64,000 bases of DNA from Oscheius dolichura (GCA_932521035.1 OW051492.1:6262001-6326000), one strand, 5' to 3'. Positions 1 through 12,534 are shown, counted from the stretch's first letter. A program made the numbers and translations. The notes: generated by a model from the sequence alone, not told the origin.

Positions 1-1912
1 GCATTACAAGGATATCTTGAACCGCGTCGATGGACACTGAATCAGATCCGTTAACATCCATCCATTCACGTTTTAGAATTGTGTTGATATTAATGGAGTC
101 GTAGCTTGCAGCGAGTTGTTTTGCACCTTCGTAATCTTTATCGTTTAACTAAGAATGTTTATTCTCTTTTAACAAAATAACTCACTGTGCGATCTAACAG
201 CTGCTGTAGAGTTCTAGTTGGAAGATAATGCAATGCGAAACTGTAACTATCAGAATGCTTCATCATTTGAAGCGGTGCAGGTGCATCTCCAACAGCCATT
301 CCAATAAGCTGACATATTAATGATATAGTATATGAGCAAAAAAACATACCGATTTAAGCGTTGACCAAATAGTATACATCCATATACGGGCTGCTAAAAA
401 GGTTCGTTCACTTACGATCTCTCGATGAACTCCGCTTCCCTTCTAAACAACATTACTATGTGTTTTACGAAAACCAACTAAATAAAAATACTAGCCTTTT
501 CAACAAGAATAAATAGTTCACGCGCTTTCGGAGAAAGCATCTCTGCTCTCCCATCATATTTTTCACATGTTAAATTTTCCATCACTGACTTTTCAATATC
601 ATCTATCTCAGATCGTATAAGAGTTCCGTCATTAAATGTTACTGCTATTTCCTGAATATAAATCCTATTTGTTTATTACGTATAGCTTCACTTACATTTT
701 CATCCACAAAAACTGCCTGAATAGGTTTTAAGCTTCCAACCTGTTTGATAACAGTATTAATCACGGTAGAAGGCAAATTATATATGAAAAGATCTCCGTT
801 AGTGGATATACAAGCAAGTTTATGCGGTGAGGAAAGACTTAAGGACATGGAAGAGATGAAAGAATACTGCGAAGAAGAAAAGGGCAGGTAACTCTGCCAT
901 CCAGCTGTAAAAGATAAATAAATGAAAAAACAAACAGTTCATACTGTTGTGTTCTAGAGTTCGAATAGGGTCTATAAAAGGTTCTTCATCAATAAGACGA
1001 AATGAACATAATCCACCAGGGGGTTTGGTATTACCTGAAAACCTAACCAAAAAACTATTGCTATGAAACCTTGTATTGGATAATGGGCACCAACAAGTAG
1101 AAGATTGTACCCCTTCAGGATAATGAAGCTGTTAACCAGTCCAATATTTAATTGGCAAGACCACATTTGACAATATCGTGATAGCCGTCTGTTTTTCAAT
1201 AAAAGGAGTAAAGTAACGCACATACCCAATTTTGAAAGCAGAGAAAGTGCCATTGTATTGCATCACATATAACCAATCTAGATATTTGTCATCACAAGAT
1301 GTAGAATTTTTAATGGTTTGCATGCAGCATATAGCGCTTCTTAGATCCAGATTCAAGTTTGTAGTTTCCTAAAAAAATATTACAACACTAAGCCATACGG
1401 CTCACTAGTTGAATGCCATAGCAGTAACCTCCGGAATGATCGAAAACATCAATCTCTGCACTGCTTCGGGTAGAAAGCAGAAGATTACCACAATCCGAAT
1501 ACTGCAAGAGGCAATACTCGGGAAACTCTTCTTCAAGTACTGCATATTTAAGCTCAACCTTTTCAAGAAAATGAACAAACCTTGCACTCTTGATTCCTGA
1601 ATCACATTATCTCCATCTAGAATGTAAACATTCAGTTCTCTATTAAAATTTATTATTGCGATTCTATCTAAACGTCTGTAAACCTATCTTTACTGCAAAA
1701 AACGGTTGTGTAACTTACGGAGTAATAGCAAATCTACAAAATGGGCAAGATCCCACATAATTTGCTATCTGAGGAGGAATTAAGAGATTTGGTGACCCTA
1801 TTTCAAGGTTGTCAACCCAGTCCAAGAGATTATAGCTTCGGGTGAGTAGCGTTGTATTCCTCGTCTCCTCAAAATCGTCATGCTCAACTTCGTGATGTTG
1901 GTGCTTCCTCAT
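1..1912 (-). CDS. NBAS: NBAS-like protein, N-terminal part (runs off the window)
   Basis: NBAS is a subunit of the NRZ/Dsl1 tether for Golgi-to-ER transport and also acts in nonsense-mediated decay (C. elegans smgl-1). Read right to left, the exons give the family's N-terminal WD-like region in order: a first exon with NLLIPPQIANYVG, a blade-like stretch around 1410-1550 (CGNLLLSTRSS, DVFDHSG), YLDWLYVMQYNGTFSAF near 1250-1300, GLCSFRLIDEEPF near 1000, LACISTNGDLFIYNLPS near 800, and at the left edge DYEGAKQLAASYDSINI, which matches the NBAS segment with EYEEALSLAHTYG. The order is collinear with human NBAS over about 500 residues. The start at 1912 is the first ATG after an acceptor-like tttcttttag on the minus strand. 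The C-terminal three quarters lie outside the window. It is divergent from MED18. Exon boundaries are approximate. Confidence 0.82.
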
Positions 1913-2137
1913 TTGTACTCATAAATCTAAAAGAAACAGTACATGGCTTATGAGAGACATAGAAAAACACACCAATATAGTTATGAGGCAAAACAAATGG
2001 CGCCGAATGGGTTTTTGGTGGCACGCTGGACCTCCATTTCAAAATTGGAAAGGTAAACTTGTATCTCTCTACAACATATTCAGCTTTTCCCCATACTATT
2101 TGTATTCGTTCTTCATATATTCATTATCACAATTTAG

Positions 2138-3072
2138 ATGGATCTCACTCCGGAAGGACGTTTAGTTAGTTTTGTCTTTTGCCTCTTTACCAACAAAACT
2201 TTCTTCAGACTTGCTCTCTTCAGAATATGACCTCTTTTCCTTACCAAATGCAAGAATGTGTTTTATATGGATCTATTCTTGACACTTTCGTTCCGGTACG
2301 ATTGTTGTTTTGTTTATTCTTTATACCGAATTTACTCTTTGCAGGATTTAGATAGACGGTTAGTGGGTCTTTGCGATCCTGGCTCTACGGAGTTTCATGA
2401 ACATGAAATGTCATTTAGTTTGAAAACGGGCAACGATCCCGATGTCTGCATTAGGTAAGCTTACAGTGTATATTTTTTAAATAATTTTAATATTTTTAGA
2501 TTGCGTCGTAGGTTCAACGTGGAAAACACCAGCCCTCATCACAACGTGTGGCAATACCGTTATATTGGAAGTATGCTTTCACTCTATCTTTGTTAGTAAT
2601 TTCAGGCCCTGAACCTGACCCAAAATGCCCGGTAGTTGTTAGAAAAGTCATTGATAGCATTACTTTCTCTAATAATATGATGGAGTTCGTTAAAACTATA
2701 GGTATGTACCTGCATTTTATGTCAATCTGTTACAGGACTTCGTATGGATTATGAATACATAGCGAAAGGTTTCTGTTATTCATTCAGCAATATTAAGATT
2801 CTCGTGTATAATATACAAAAGACCGAAAAAGTAATCAATTTTTAATCCAAAAGAAACTGTTTAGGCCGGAATATACGACAATCTTAAAAGAGTTTCGGAT
2901 TCTCATATAGTTGAAGTGAGCGAATGTCTTCCTGATGGAGCAGAGTATGCACAGGTGTGTTAGTATCAATTTTTAATTATCTCTTTTTCAGACTGCTAAG
3001 AAGATCAGAGATTTCTGTGACCAGTTGGCTCCTCTTGTTGAAATGCAAAAAGTTGATTACTTTAGAAGATAA
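2138..3072 (+). CDS. MED18: Mediator complex subunit 18
   Basis: MED18 is a head-module subunit of Mediator, which links transcription factors to RNA polymerase II. The spliced product keeps the family landmarks in order: YGSILDTFVP, then DLDRRLVGLCDP, the acidic HEHEMSFSL segment, WQYRYIGSPEPDP, the hallmark GLRMDYEYIAKGF (human GFRMDHEFVAKGH), IKILVYNIQ, and the C-terminal FCDQLAPLVEMQKVD. Length is about 210 residues, as in other animals. The 49-bp intron after VP and the other short introns have GT-AG ends. Two starts are possible: ATG at 2138, directly after an acceptor-like aatttag and joined in frame by a 44-bp intron, or ATG at 2227, three bases after ctcttcag. I give the longer form. 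It is followed 116 bp later by DBR1 on the same strand. Confidence 0.9.
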
Positions 3073-3188
3073 TCTTGACATTTTTGATTATTTATAAATA
3101 TAACAAAGCTATCTCAAATTCTCAGGTTTATTGTTACTTTCAAATTTATCTTTACTACAATTATTCAAAATATTTATTACATTATTAG

Positions 3189-5351
3189 ATGTCAGAAGAA
3201 AATTCGGCTGGTGCTTCAGAAAATTTGCTAGTTTCGAGTTCTTCAAGGTAGTATCGCTACTATGTTTACTAATAACTAACTTATTTAGAAATAGTGATGA
3301 TCCAGTGAATAGTAAGACAAATGTCAGCAGTGGGAGCAGGTAATATTTATATGATCTATTATCATGCTCAAAAATAGGAAGCTTCATCTAGCAATTGCTG
3401 GATGTTCTCATGGGGAAATGGATATCATATATACAACTTTAGCAGAAATTGAAAAACAGAAAGGCTATAAGTTCGATCTCTTGATATGTTGTGGCGACTA
3501 TCAGGTATTTTATTTCTTTAACCAAAGATTTATGTTATCAATGAAGTCAATTAGAAATTATGGAGACCTTGAACAAATGCATGTAAGCAGTAAATATAAG
3601 GATCTCAAAACATTTTATAAATACTACAATGGAGAAAAGGTAAAGCTCATAAAATCGTAAAGCATAGCTTCCAACAGACAGCTCCAATATTAACAATATT
3701 TGTTGGTGGTAATCACGAAGCATCTGGATATCTGTGTGAACTACCGAATGGTGGCTGGGTGGCACCTCGCATTTACTATATGGGATTTTCTAATGTGATA
3801 AGGTTGTTTTTTGAGTATTCAAATACGTTGGTATAGATTCGCTGGCCTTCGAATAGGGGGTTTGTCAGGAATTTTCAAGCCGTTCGATTTCCACAAAGGC
3901 ATGATTTTCTTTTTCTCTAATAAGTCAGCTTTAGGACACTTTGAACGCCCGCCTTTCTCAAAAGATACCATGATTTCTGCTTATCACGTGCGGAATTTAG
4001 ATGTTTGGAGATTAAGACAGTTGAGGCCTGCTGACGACAAGGATACAGAGGTAGGCTGGTGTTTTACGCTGATCTTGTATATTCTTGTATAGAATAGCTT
4101 GGATATAATGATAACACATGACTGGCCTAATGAAATTACTGACTTCGGAAACGTGAAAAAATTGTTGAGGTTCAAACCACACTTTACTGAAGATATTGAA
4201 AAAAAGAAACTAGGTAACCCTTCTACAATGAATCTATTATGGGTATGAAATGCTTTTCTGTGTAACATTATAGCAGGAAACACGGCCAAAGTATTGGTTT
4301 GCTGCACATCTACATTGCATGTTCGCTGCACTGGTTCCTCACAAAAAGAACAACAACGGGCAGTCTGCACAACCAACAAAGTTTTTGTCTCTAAATAAAC
4401 CAATACCAGGAAGACATTTTGTACATGTAAGCATTTTATTATTATCGTTCGACGCCTTTTTCTTAAATTTAAGGCATTGGATATAGATATTGCTGAAGAT
4501 GCTAACACGGTTGATTTATTTTATGATCCTGAATGGTTGGCTGTTTTGAAAAATACCGATAAGTTTACAAGCATTTCAACTCAAGTGATTTTCCACAAGT
4601 CAGCATAGAACTTTTTGTATTCAGAAAACTTACCTGCCATCAAGCCATAGCAATGAGCGTTGGGACTTTAGACCAACTGCCGATGAGTTGTCCGAAATAG
4701 ATCTCCTTGGTGATTTGAAAATACCTGAAGATTTTAAGAGGACTGCTGGACCCTGCAGTGGTGATTATGTTGCTAATGCTACGCCTTCTGTTTACTACAG
4801 GTTTGACTACTAGATTTTCTCTTTATCCTATTTTGATTTAGAAATCCGCAGAGTACGAGATTTTCTCGTTGGGTTGGAATACAAGATCTGAATAAAATGC
4901 TTGCTGATATCGATCCATCAACTCTTGGAATACCACATTATATGCAAGAGACAGAAGACGACAATCCAAACGAAATAAAACTAGACGATGAAGAGGTTCT
5001 TGATCTTTAATTCATTTACACCTATTGCAGTTGTTTGGAGCAGACGATTTCATTATTGATACTACTCCGCGAGACGGTCCCAATTCACATGTACTTGATA
5101 ATTTTGAGGTAACCATCAAATTTGTTTGAATCTTTTGGGGATATTTTATATCACTTTCTGGCTTTTCTTTAAAATTGAAAGTTATTTTGGGTAGCATTTA
5201 TTAAAACTGCAAGGAGACTCTTACACGAGAGGCTTCTGAAACCACCATATTTTTGTAACAGGCACCCTCTTGGAAAGGAGCCGCTCCAATTGAGCCAATT
5301 GCAGCACCTATGTTGAAACGCCGTAAAGTCGACTTTAATGAAGACGAATGA
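3189..5351 (+). CDS. DBR1: Lariat debranching enzyme
   Basis: DBR1 is the nuclear metallophosphoesterase that cleaves the 2'-5' bond of intron lariats. The metal-binding motifs are in order: [25 protein letters not shown] and AAHLH. Family signatures [13 protein letters not shown] and [18 protein letters not shown] are split by short introns. The C-terminus ([10 protein letters not shown]) resembles other animal DBR1 tails. The start at 3189 directly follows an acceptor-like attattag. The first two small exons code for a Ser/Asn-rich leader of about 37 residues before the phosphoesterase domain, longer than in human, where the domain starts at residue 1. A later in-frame ATG at 3364 lies within the second intron and is not preferred. 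About a dozen introns of roughly 40-60 bp; AATAAA at 5393. Confidence 0.93.
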
Positions 5352-5675
5352 TCATTTTGCATGTTGTTATTTTGTAGATTACCCTAAAACAGAATAAAAC
5401 ATATTCTTCAAGTTGTATTATCAGTCGTTTTATTTATTTATAAAACTAGCAAGTGGTTGACACACGGTAAGTGAACGTCTTCCCTACTCCAAGTTCACGG
5501 AAATGTTGAATTTTCTATTGTCCCATAGATAGAAGAAGGTCTTCGTGACCTAAATATTTGACTTTCCCGATCGTGCTGTTTTGCGTAACCCCTGTATGTT
5601 TTCTTTCCATGGCTACATGGTCGCCCGCTAAGCGCCTCAGTCAACTTTGTGCCATCTTCTCATTAAATTCATTTC
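5352..5675. other. 3' flank of DBR1 and upstream region of the next gene
   Basis: This stretch has the DBR1 polyadenylation signal (AATAAA, 5393-5398) and then about 270 bp without a recognised domain. A second ATG at 5610 opens a different frame across the first exon of the next gene and encodes a basic, Ser/Arg-rich peptide of about 34 residues. That frame stops early in the following exon. Confidence 0.4.
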
Positions 5676-6822
5676 ATGTCAGGCGTCTTCAAACAATCGT
5701 GCACTATGCAGGTAATTACTCTTGTGTAGTACATCTTCTTTCATTAACGGGAACGCCTGCCTTTCTCAGAACAACCTATTGTCTTACCTAACCTGGGCAC
5801 CGCTCCTCCTTGCCAACAATGCATCCCTTCAGGATAAGAACACCTTCCATCCAGATGAAGTCACTGAAATATCAGCCGAAAGCCTTTCCTTAGATTTGGA
5901 CTCGTTAGGGTTCGTACCCAGGGAGACCGCAATTTCCATTTCAGAGCCTCCTCAACGTCCGTTCTTTTTTCCGCAAATAATGGAAAGATCTTTTCCGCCG
6001 TTCGACAGAAGCTCAGGTGAATATTCAAAATAATCTACGTCATGGCGAGGTTTACCCGAGAGAACACGCGGTAGGATCAACAGAGAGTTCGTAGTACAAC
6101 AAATTGGTCGGGATGGTTGCCGAAAAAAAGAACGGCCCCCTACAAATCTCCAGCCTACAAACGGATTTTGTCACTTTGCTACAACGAGAATCAATCACGC
6201 GATCTCCCTTTTATGTTTTGAGATCTGTGGGAAAATCTATTCCGCCACCCCAGACGGCGAGGCGTCTTCTCCTTCAACGGAGAGAGGAACTTCTCGTATG
6301 TCCGCAACCTTGTCCGACCCGGCCCCATTGACCACGTGTGAATCATCCAGCGATCCCTTTTTACATGATAAGTACCTCGCCAACCTAGGTCCAGAAACAT
6401 GGGCAGCTGTCCATCCTCGGCCAAAACCAGTTGACGATCCATCGATTCGGGTTTGCCCATTCACCCTCTCCAATTATTTACACCTTATTCACCTCGTTAT
6501 AATAATCCCCAAACAAAAGAAATTTAGGTATTTTGCCACTTCTATGCTTCCCGTGGGTCCCGATGGCCCAGACGAGAAACCTCTGTCCCCTAGAGATTCC
6601 AACCCAGAGGTGACACCGAGTTCTCCTCCCCAGCCAACTCCTGTCGAAGGACCACCAAGACCCCCGTTCAGCTGCGTGCCGGTTTACATAGCTATTCTTG
6701 CCATTCTTGCCTTGATTATCCTCATCGGAGGAGTGAATGCTGTACTCCAGTTGAAGCCAGAACTCATTTACGGGAATTCTACAGAATCGATCGACTATTT
6801 TAACCACACTCTTGTATTGTGA
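5676..6822 (+). CDS. Uncharacterised single-pass membrane protein
   Basis: I do not recognise the family. A consistent model joins 5676-5711, 5770-6016 and 6095 onward through a long open frame to the stop at 6822. The two introns have GT-AG ends and join in phase. The N-terminal part is Ser/Pro-rich and polar. The 3' end encodes a Pro-rich stretch, one hydrophobic helix (VYIAILAILALIILIGG) and a short tail with two N-glycosylation sequons (NST, NHT), suggesting a type II membrane topology. An acceptor-like aaatttag at 6527 just before ATG 6544 means the last 92 codons could instead be a separate trans-spliced small membrane protein; treating 6451-6527 as an intron would break the frame. The coding nature of the membrane helix part is more certain than the rest. 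Confidence 0.45.
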
Positions 6823-7754
6823 TTCACATTCTGTACACACTCACCAAGGTTTTTTCCGGGTAATAAACAAGCTTTATGGTATTTGTGGAATTGTTCCATT
6901 TTCTGCAAGCAAACCTCGTTTTTATCAATATAAAACAAATACGGGGTTTTCTCAAGAGAGTTCGGCTCGTTTATCCGAGGCCAATGAGAAAGTGTAGCGG
7001 GGTATAAAGTGGAAGAGGCAGTCAACAGAGGTGGGTTTTCTTTGGCAGCTGTGATCCACGGTTCCCATCATTTTATCAGATGCTCTAAAAATATGCCGTC
7101 GAACGAAGTATACCTATATAGCAAGTGTGGAAGAAGAGTGTATATTTCTCTACAAAACGCAGTGCTCTTTTGCTTTTAGTACTGGAATCACAAATTTGCA
7201 AAAGATGACCCCATGACTCACGGCCATATGATTTGTGCGCGTTTGCGAGCAACTGTCTGTTGAAGAAAGGTTTACTCTCTATGAATATATGTATCGAGGC
7301 GTTTTCCGAGCTTGGAAATGATTTGACAAGGCCAATACAAGAAACCCCAAATGTATAAAATAAAAAATAGAAGACAAAAGCATAGTTGTTTCTTGTTTCT
7401 CAATTATTTCTTGCCCATCTCGCCCACGTCTTTTTCCCGTTTTTGTTATGGATATCCGGATATAGCGATGAATATGCTGTAGGTCAAATCATATTTAGAA
7501 ACTGCCAGAATCAGCAATCCAGCCGCAAACCGCGCGCAGAACAACAAGCAGCAACGCTAGCCTCTTCTCGGCTCATTTTTTCGTCCAGCAGTTTTTATTT
7601 TTTTCCAAAATGCTTTCTTTTCTCAAATATTTCTGTTTTCAGTACTACTTCATGTGGCTCTTATTATATTATACTCACCTATACCCGATATTATGTGTTA
7701 TTTCAGTTTTATCTGGTATCTACTTACATTATAATATATAAGTCTACGAATGTA
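6823..7754. other. Intergenic region, AT-rich
   Basis: No gene is recognised between the membrane-protein stop and the start of the PDP-like gene. It may contain the 3' end of the former and 5' untranslated sequence of the latter. A long frame covering part of it has hydrophobic, low-complexity translation with no domain and looks like chance. Confidence 0.4.
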
Positions 7755-9577
7755 ATGCTGAATAGCCGTCTCAGTATCTTTGCAGTCAGATATAACGGAA
7801 GAACAAGTCGTTGGAACGCGGATTCCCATCTGCGGTATTTACATTATAGTGTCTTCCATTACAGTTTTTCAGAGCACAAGAACGACAGATCAACGTCAAT
7901 GAAGATGCTATTCTTAGAATAGATATTTGCCAATTGGCAGCTAACAGCCCCATAGAAGATTTTTACTCAGCAGCTAAATGCAAGTTTTTTTTCTACAGAT
8001 TTACCTCTTTCTTTCAGGTCTTTCATCAAGTGCTTTCTTTCTCAGTGTATTTGATGGTCACGGCGGCCCAAGTTGTAGTCGGCATGTTTGTACTAATTTA
8101 TATCCATATGTGTGTGCATCTGTTCTTCAAAAACACGAGGTTTGCCTTTTAAAACAACTTGCAGTTTTTTTCCTACCTAGAAAAGCAGTATTCCGTTAGA
8201 AAATCGCTTAGAATGGTTGTTTAGCAGTGCTGATGTGTCGGAAAAGAATCACTTTGTGTAAGTTTTAAAATTTATGAATATAGCACCTATGTTTAGCGAT
8301 TCACCGCATAGCGATGTAGCCGACTATCATAAAAAATTTATAAATTCGCAAGAACTGTATAATGGGACGGTCAGGGAAGCTTTAAAGGTATCACTTCTTT
8401 GAGATTATATTATTTTTTAAACGTGCAGGCTGCTTTCGAAGCCTGTGATTCTGACATATCTCAAGCTGCGTTACCTGATAATAAAGGACGAATAGACAAG
8501 TTTGGAAATGTGTTTATGTTAATTCTTTTCCATTATAGGAGTTCTGCAATGATTGCAGCATCAGGCTCTTGCGCGACCTTAGCTCATGTTCGTCACGGCC
8601 ATCTTCATGTAGCAAATACCGGTGACGGAGCAGCAGTTTTAGGTTTGGTAACTTTTTTCTCCTTTCTGGTCACGTTGCGTGCTATGGAAGTATGTTTTCA
8701 CTTCAGGAGTTGCAAGTCCAAATGGTGGAGTAATTGCCCGACAGCTTTCTAGAGCACATTGTGTGGATAACACTGATGAAGTTAGTAACACTTGTTTGCA
8801 TGCTAATAAAATCTCAGGTTGCAAGAATTAGAAATGGTCACCCCACAAGTGAATCTCATATTCTACGTGGTGGTCGCTTGCTTGGAGAGCTCCTTCCTTT
8901 GAGAGCTTTTGGAGATGTCCGGTATAAATGGCCTCTTGAGTTGCAAAAAGTAAAAATACTTCTTAATTTTTTGGAGATTATTTATTATAGGTAGTTCTAG
9001 AACCACTAGGCGGCGGCCCGCCACCTCCTAATTTATTGACACCTCCTTATCTGACTGCGTCACCAGAAGTTTTTTATCATAAGCTGACGATGAATGATAA
9101 GTTTCTGGTGTTGGCTACTGACGGTTTGTGGGAATGGCTCGATCCAGATACTGTAGTTAGATTGGTGCACGATCATACGTTAGGTACGCAGACACTGCAA
9201 CCTTATCAACCAAAGAATGGTACTAGCTTGAAACAGGTGATAGTTAGCTGTTTACATTATTTCTGTTCAGGTTTATGAAGACCTTTGTGAAAGGAAACAG
9301 GGAGCAAAAATATACAAAACTCCAATAGATGACAATTGTGCGACGCACATAATTAGACATGCCTTAGGCGGAGTCAGTGGAGGAGCCAGCAAACAGTACG
9401 AGCGGTTGATTGATATACTACAGGTCAGCGCTTGTTAGATATCCGTATGAAGTATTTCAGGTACCACCCGGACGTGCTAGAAACTATCGGGATGACATTT
9501 CAGTAGTCGTAGTTCGATTTAATGAAAGCTATTTGGAAAAATATAGAAGCAATGAACCAATGCCATACAACGAGTAA
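7755..9577 (+). CDS. PDP1: PP2C-type phosphatase, pyruvate dehydrogenase phosphatase-like
   Basis: PDPs are Mg-dependent mitochondrial serine phosphatases that reactivate the pyruvate dehydrogenase complex. After a short first exon come QLAANSPIEDFYSAAKC (human QLPANAPIEDRRSAATC), the PP2C metal motif FDGHGG, SGSCATLAHVRHGHLHVANTGD, LLPLRAFGDVRYKW, PPYLTASPEVFYHKL, LATDGLWEWLD, HIIRHALGG and YRDDISVVVV, all in family order. The start at 7755 is chosen because it joins in phase through a 38-bp intron and gives an N-terminus rich in Arg and Ser with no acidic residue in the first 20, as for a mitochondrial presequence. The protein is somewhat shorter than human PDP1. AATAAA at 9631. It converges on the SS18-like gene. 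Confidence 0.9.
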
Positions 9578-9707
9578 TACCGGTGCCTTCTTTTTGCATT
9601 TTGTACGTTTTGTCTATATGCTGTGAGCTTAATAAATAGTTTACTGATGTTTATATACAAGCGATTCGACATATTTTAATAACAATATTGGCTTGAAGAT
9701 TAGGAGA

Positions 9708-10293
9708 TCAGCGAGGGCCCATGTAGCCCATAGGAGCACCAGGCGGAGGCATCTGTTGAGGATCGTAGGGTTGATTAGGATAGCCATGTGGATGCATCCC
9801 TTGCTGAAAAGAACATTTCCAAGAATGTATATAAGGCTACCTGAGGATAAGAATAATGTTGCATGGTAGGCATTCCCATTTGTGGAGGAGGCATATTCAT
9901 TGGAGGAGGCTGCATTTGATTCATTGGTGCCTGTGGATGAGACGGAGGCATAGAAGCATTGTCTACTGGAGGTGCGGGATTCTCTGGCTGAAAAAAAGGT
10001 GTAAAATCTGTAGTAAACCACATACTATCAATTGAGAAAGAAGGGTTGATTGATCAGCAGCCTTAGCTAAAAAGACTAAATTTCTATGTAAAAGTTGTTG
10101 ATGACTAAGAGCTTCTTCTGATTTACCCTGTGCAATTACGTTTATATACTTACAACAGAAGAGAACTAACCAGCGTTTGTAATTCTTTTATTCGGGCAAG
10201 TAGTTGCGAATTTTCATCTAATAATTTCTGTATTGTTGCCGTTCCTTCCGGCACACCTGTGCGCATACTGGCCGGTGTCATGGCAAGCGACAT
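9708..10293 (-). CDS. SS18: SS18/SSXT family transcriptional co-activator
   Basis: SS18 proteins are subunits of BAF-type SWI/SNF chromatin remodellers. The first two exons encode the SNH domain: ATIQKLLDENSQLLARIKELQ, then GKSEEALSHQQLLHRNLVFLAKAAD, collinear with human AAIQKMLDDNNHLIQCIMDSQ and GKTSECSQYQQMLHTNLVYLATIAD. The rest is a Pro/Met/Gln-rich tail (PPMNMPPPQMGMP, then PPGAPMGYMGPR at the end), a short version of the QPGY region. The whole protein is about 150 residues, much shorter than human SS18. It lies 144 bp downstream of NDUFS4 on the same strand, which fits co-transcription. Confidence 0.87.
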
Positions 10294-10437
10294 TTTACAA
10301 GCTTTTATCAATCAGAAGTGATGCTATTTTATAAACTAGATACATTGAAACGTCTTATTACGTCAGGCTAATAAAATGAATTGTATATCGTACATTTTAT
10401 TTCACCTTTTCTAGTTAATCAAATAGTCGGAGGGTCT

Positions 10438-11208
10438 CTATTTAGTACTGACGCGGCTTTTACGGTTCCAAGAAAAGTTCTGACCGTAGTTCTTCGGCTT
10501 AATTTGACGTATATGTTCCTTCTGCAAAGCATTACAAGAATAAAGTAATGTATTTATACTTACCTCTACTTCGTAAGTCCATCTGTTTTTCTCGCAGAAA
10601 GCAATTGCATCTTCCTTTGAGGCAAATTTCATACTCATTCCAATATTGGACAATGGGTCACCACTGAATAAACGGAACATGTTAGACAACATTCAAAAAA
10701 AGTAACTTACGAACTGCACCATCCCATAAGAGGATTTTCCCAGCGTTGACGATTGTCCAATTCAATACGCCATACCTTAAAATGTACAAATATAACTACA
10801 TTCTTCTATAAATTTTATAAATATATGTACGAACCGTGGTATTATTCCATGGAGTCTGTGTCGCTTCTCGAGCAGGACGGAAAATACGGGCAACACGTTC
10901 TTCTTGATGCTCTAGAGGAATTCCCCCAATATCCATAGTTTCATCGGTAGAAACCGCTACAGGTGTCTAAAAACAACGGGTTACAATTTATTACAACGAT
11001 TAGAATAAAAAGGTAAAACCAGAAGACATTCAAACCCTTGTCATTGTTTAAAAACACTTACTTTTGGAACAGGTATCTCGAGGAGATCATCCAGATCCTT
11101 TCGTTTAGCGTCAGGAGTACGAATGATTGGCAAATCTTTACCGGCACTCAGTGCTCTTATTTGAGTGTGCCGAATTGCATGCGCCAAGCATACACTCGTC
11201 TTGAGCAT
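10438..11208 (-). CDS. NDUFS4: NADH:ubiquinone oxidoreductase subunit S4 (18 kDa)
   Basis: NDUFS4 is a matrix-side accessory subunit needed to assemble mitochondrial complex I. Exons in order encode a basic presequence-like start ([20 protein letters not shown]), an acidic linker, [59 protein letters not shown], and the diagnostic end [16 protein letters not shown] (human YGANFSWNKRTRVSTK). The last three residues, STK, are conserved. Start 11208 is immediately preceded on the minus strand by an acceptor-like attatag, so trans-splicing right at the ATG is likely. Introns are short. Confidence 0.95.
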
Positions 11209-11451
11209 CTATAATATATTTGTATAGTATTGTTTTTTCTTGAAAAACAAGTTTTGGTAGCATAAAACAAGGCAAGGTCGATGAGGATATCCCGGGTATA
11301 AATAACGTGTCGAGAAAAATACGCCGGCTTTTTGTTTGGACGTGTTGGCCACATCCATTGAAAGCGCTTCGATCCTCGATTCGTGATCGCTTTCTGGGGA
11401 TGGCTTGGGTTATCGTTTTTATAAAGAGGCATTTATTATTCAGATAAAGCT

Positions 11452-12477
11452 ATGTCTAGTACCGAAGAAGCTATAAACCTACCAGATCTGGAAGAAATGG
11501 AAGGTCAAAACGAAGGAGGAGGACAACAAGTAAGTCTTAATTTATGAAAACGAAATCATTCTTTTCAGTTGCTAGCTGTTGGGGCCATTCTTGACGTAAA
11601 GAAAGAGAAAAATCAACAGTGGAAGTACCTTGTCAAATGGGAAGGCTTCGGCGATGAGGATAACACCTGGGAGTGGGGTGCACATTTGAGAAGTGGGATC
11701 ATCAGAAAAACATTTTTGGATCTGCATTTTATACGTCCAATCACAAAATCGGTTACATGGAGAGGCATTAGCTACTTGCCCATAAGGATTCTATACTTAC
11801 TTTGTACCTATTAGGCGCATATGCTTCCACTGAAAACATATTTTGTTTATTGAATGTGTAAAATGTGATATATCCAAACGGAATGTGTATTCTTCTATTA
11901 CAGAAAACGCAGTGATCAAGGACATGATTGAGGAGTTTAGAAAAGAGCATCCTGAAAAGCTGGCCCAATTCGGAAAATACCAAAGAAAAACACGTAAACC
12001 ATACAAGTTGGAAATTTTTCAAGACATTATCTTCAGGTACTAAGAAGCCTAATTGGGTTGTCATTGATGAGCCTGTTGAACCTGTTGGAGACGAGATCAC
12101 CCAGGATAGGGAGATGCAAGTAGACGATGAGTGTTTCGGAGTAAAAGTGGGAAGTCTGAAGGGTGAAGCCAAAGGGCTCATTGATTTTACCCACAAAACT
12201 TCTCAGACAGAACTGGTTGGTTTCTCTCCCGAAAAATAGACGTGTATTACAGCTACTTGCAAAAATGAACCCCGGCGAAAGGGTGACTCGACGGAGAATC
12301 AATGCCTTCCGAAGTACAAACTCGCCCGTGCCTTCCTTGGTAGAGCATTGCTATACTATATTTAAAACATTCTTTAGCCGTCGACTTCACAAGGCAAGAA
12401 GCCTAGAGCTCCAAGAAAAACAAAAAGTGTTAATAAAACTAAAAACAAGGTGGAAAATGTTTAGGGTTGAAGAGTAA
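11452..12477 (+). CDS. Chromodomain protein, HP1/CBX-like
   Basis: The first exon is acidic. The second begins a chromodomain: VGAILDVKKEK, WKYLVKWEGFGDEDNTWEW, with the aromatic-cage positions and the WEGF-DEDNTWE core typical of HP1 and Polycomb proteins that bind methylated histone H3. A 220-bp intron (about 11677-11902) joins in phase to ENAVIKDMIEEFRKEHPEK, the usual C-terminal helix. Downstream exons hold an acidic hinge (EPVEPVGDEITQD) and a stretch (FGVKVGSLKGEAKGLIDFT, then TELLLAKM and VPSLVEHCYTIF) that could be a diverged chromoshadow domain. If so, this is an HP1 homologue, but that part is weak and its exon joins are uncertain. The start follows ttattattcag by eight bases. The end could instead continue into the acidic exon at 12486. 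Confidence 0.75.
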
Positions 12478-12534
12478 TTATTTTAGGTCAAGCCGAGCGA
12501 AGAAGATATCTTTACGACCGAAGATGACACCGCA

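Noticed and set aside
1943-2165. Two overlapping short frames (ATG at 1943 and 1950) upstream of MED18
   Set aside because: Neither joins MED18 in frame through a good intron, both stop within about 60 codons, and no family is recognised. More likely 5' leader or upstream ORFs.
3109-3387. 92-codon minus-strand frame with a hydrophobic stretch before DBR1
   Set aside because: Antisense to the two small DBR1 leader exons, whose joins are in phase with the conserved domain.
11157-11432. 91-codon minus-strand frame (starts MPLYKNDNPSHPQ) upstream of NDUFS4
   Set aside because: Its ATG is 20 bp from the chromodomain start and the frame runs through the splice acceptor before NDUFS4. Basic composition and no domain; probably chance in a divergent promoter.
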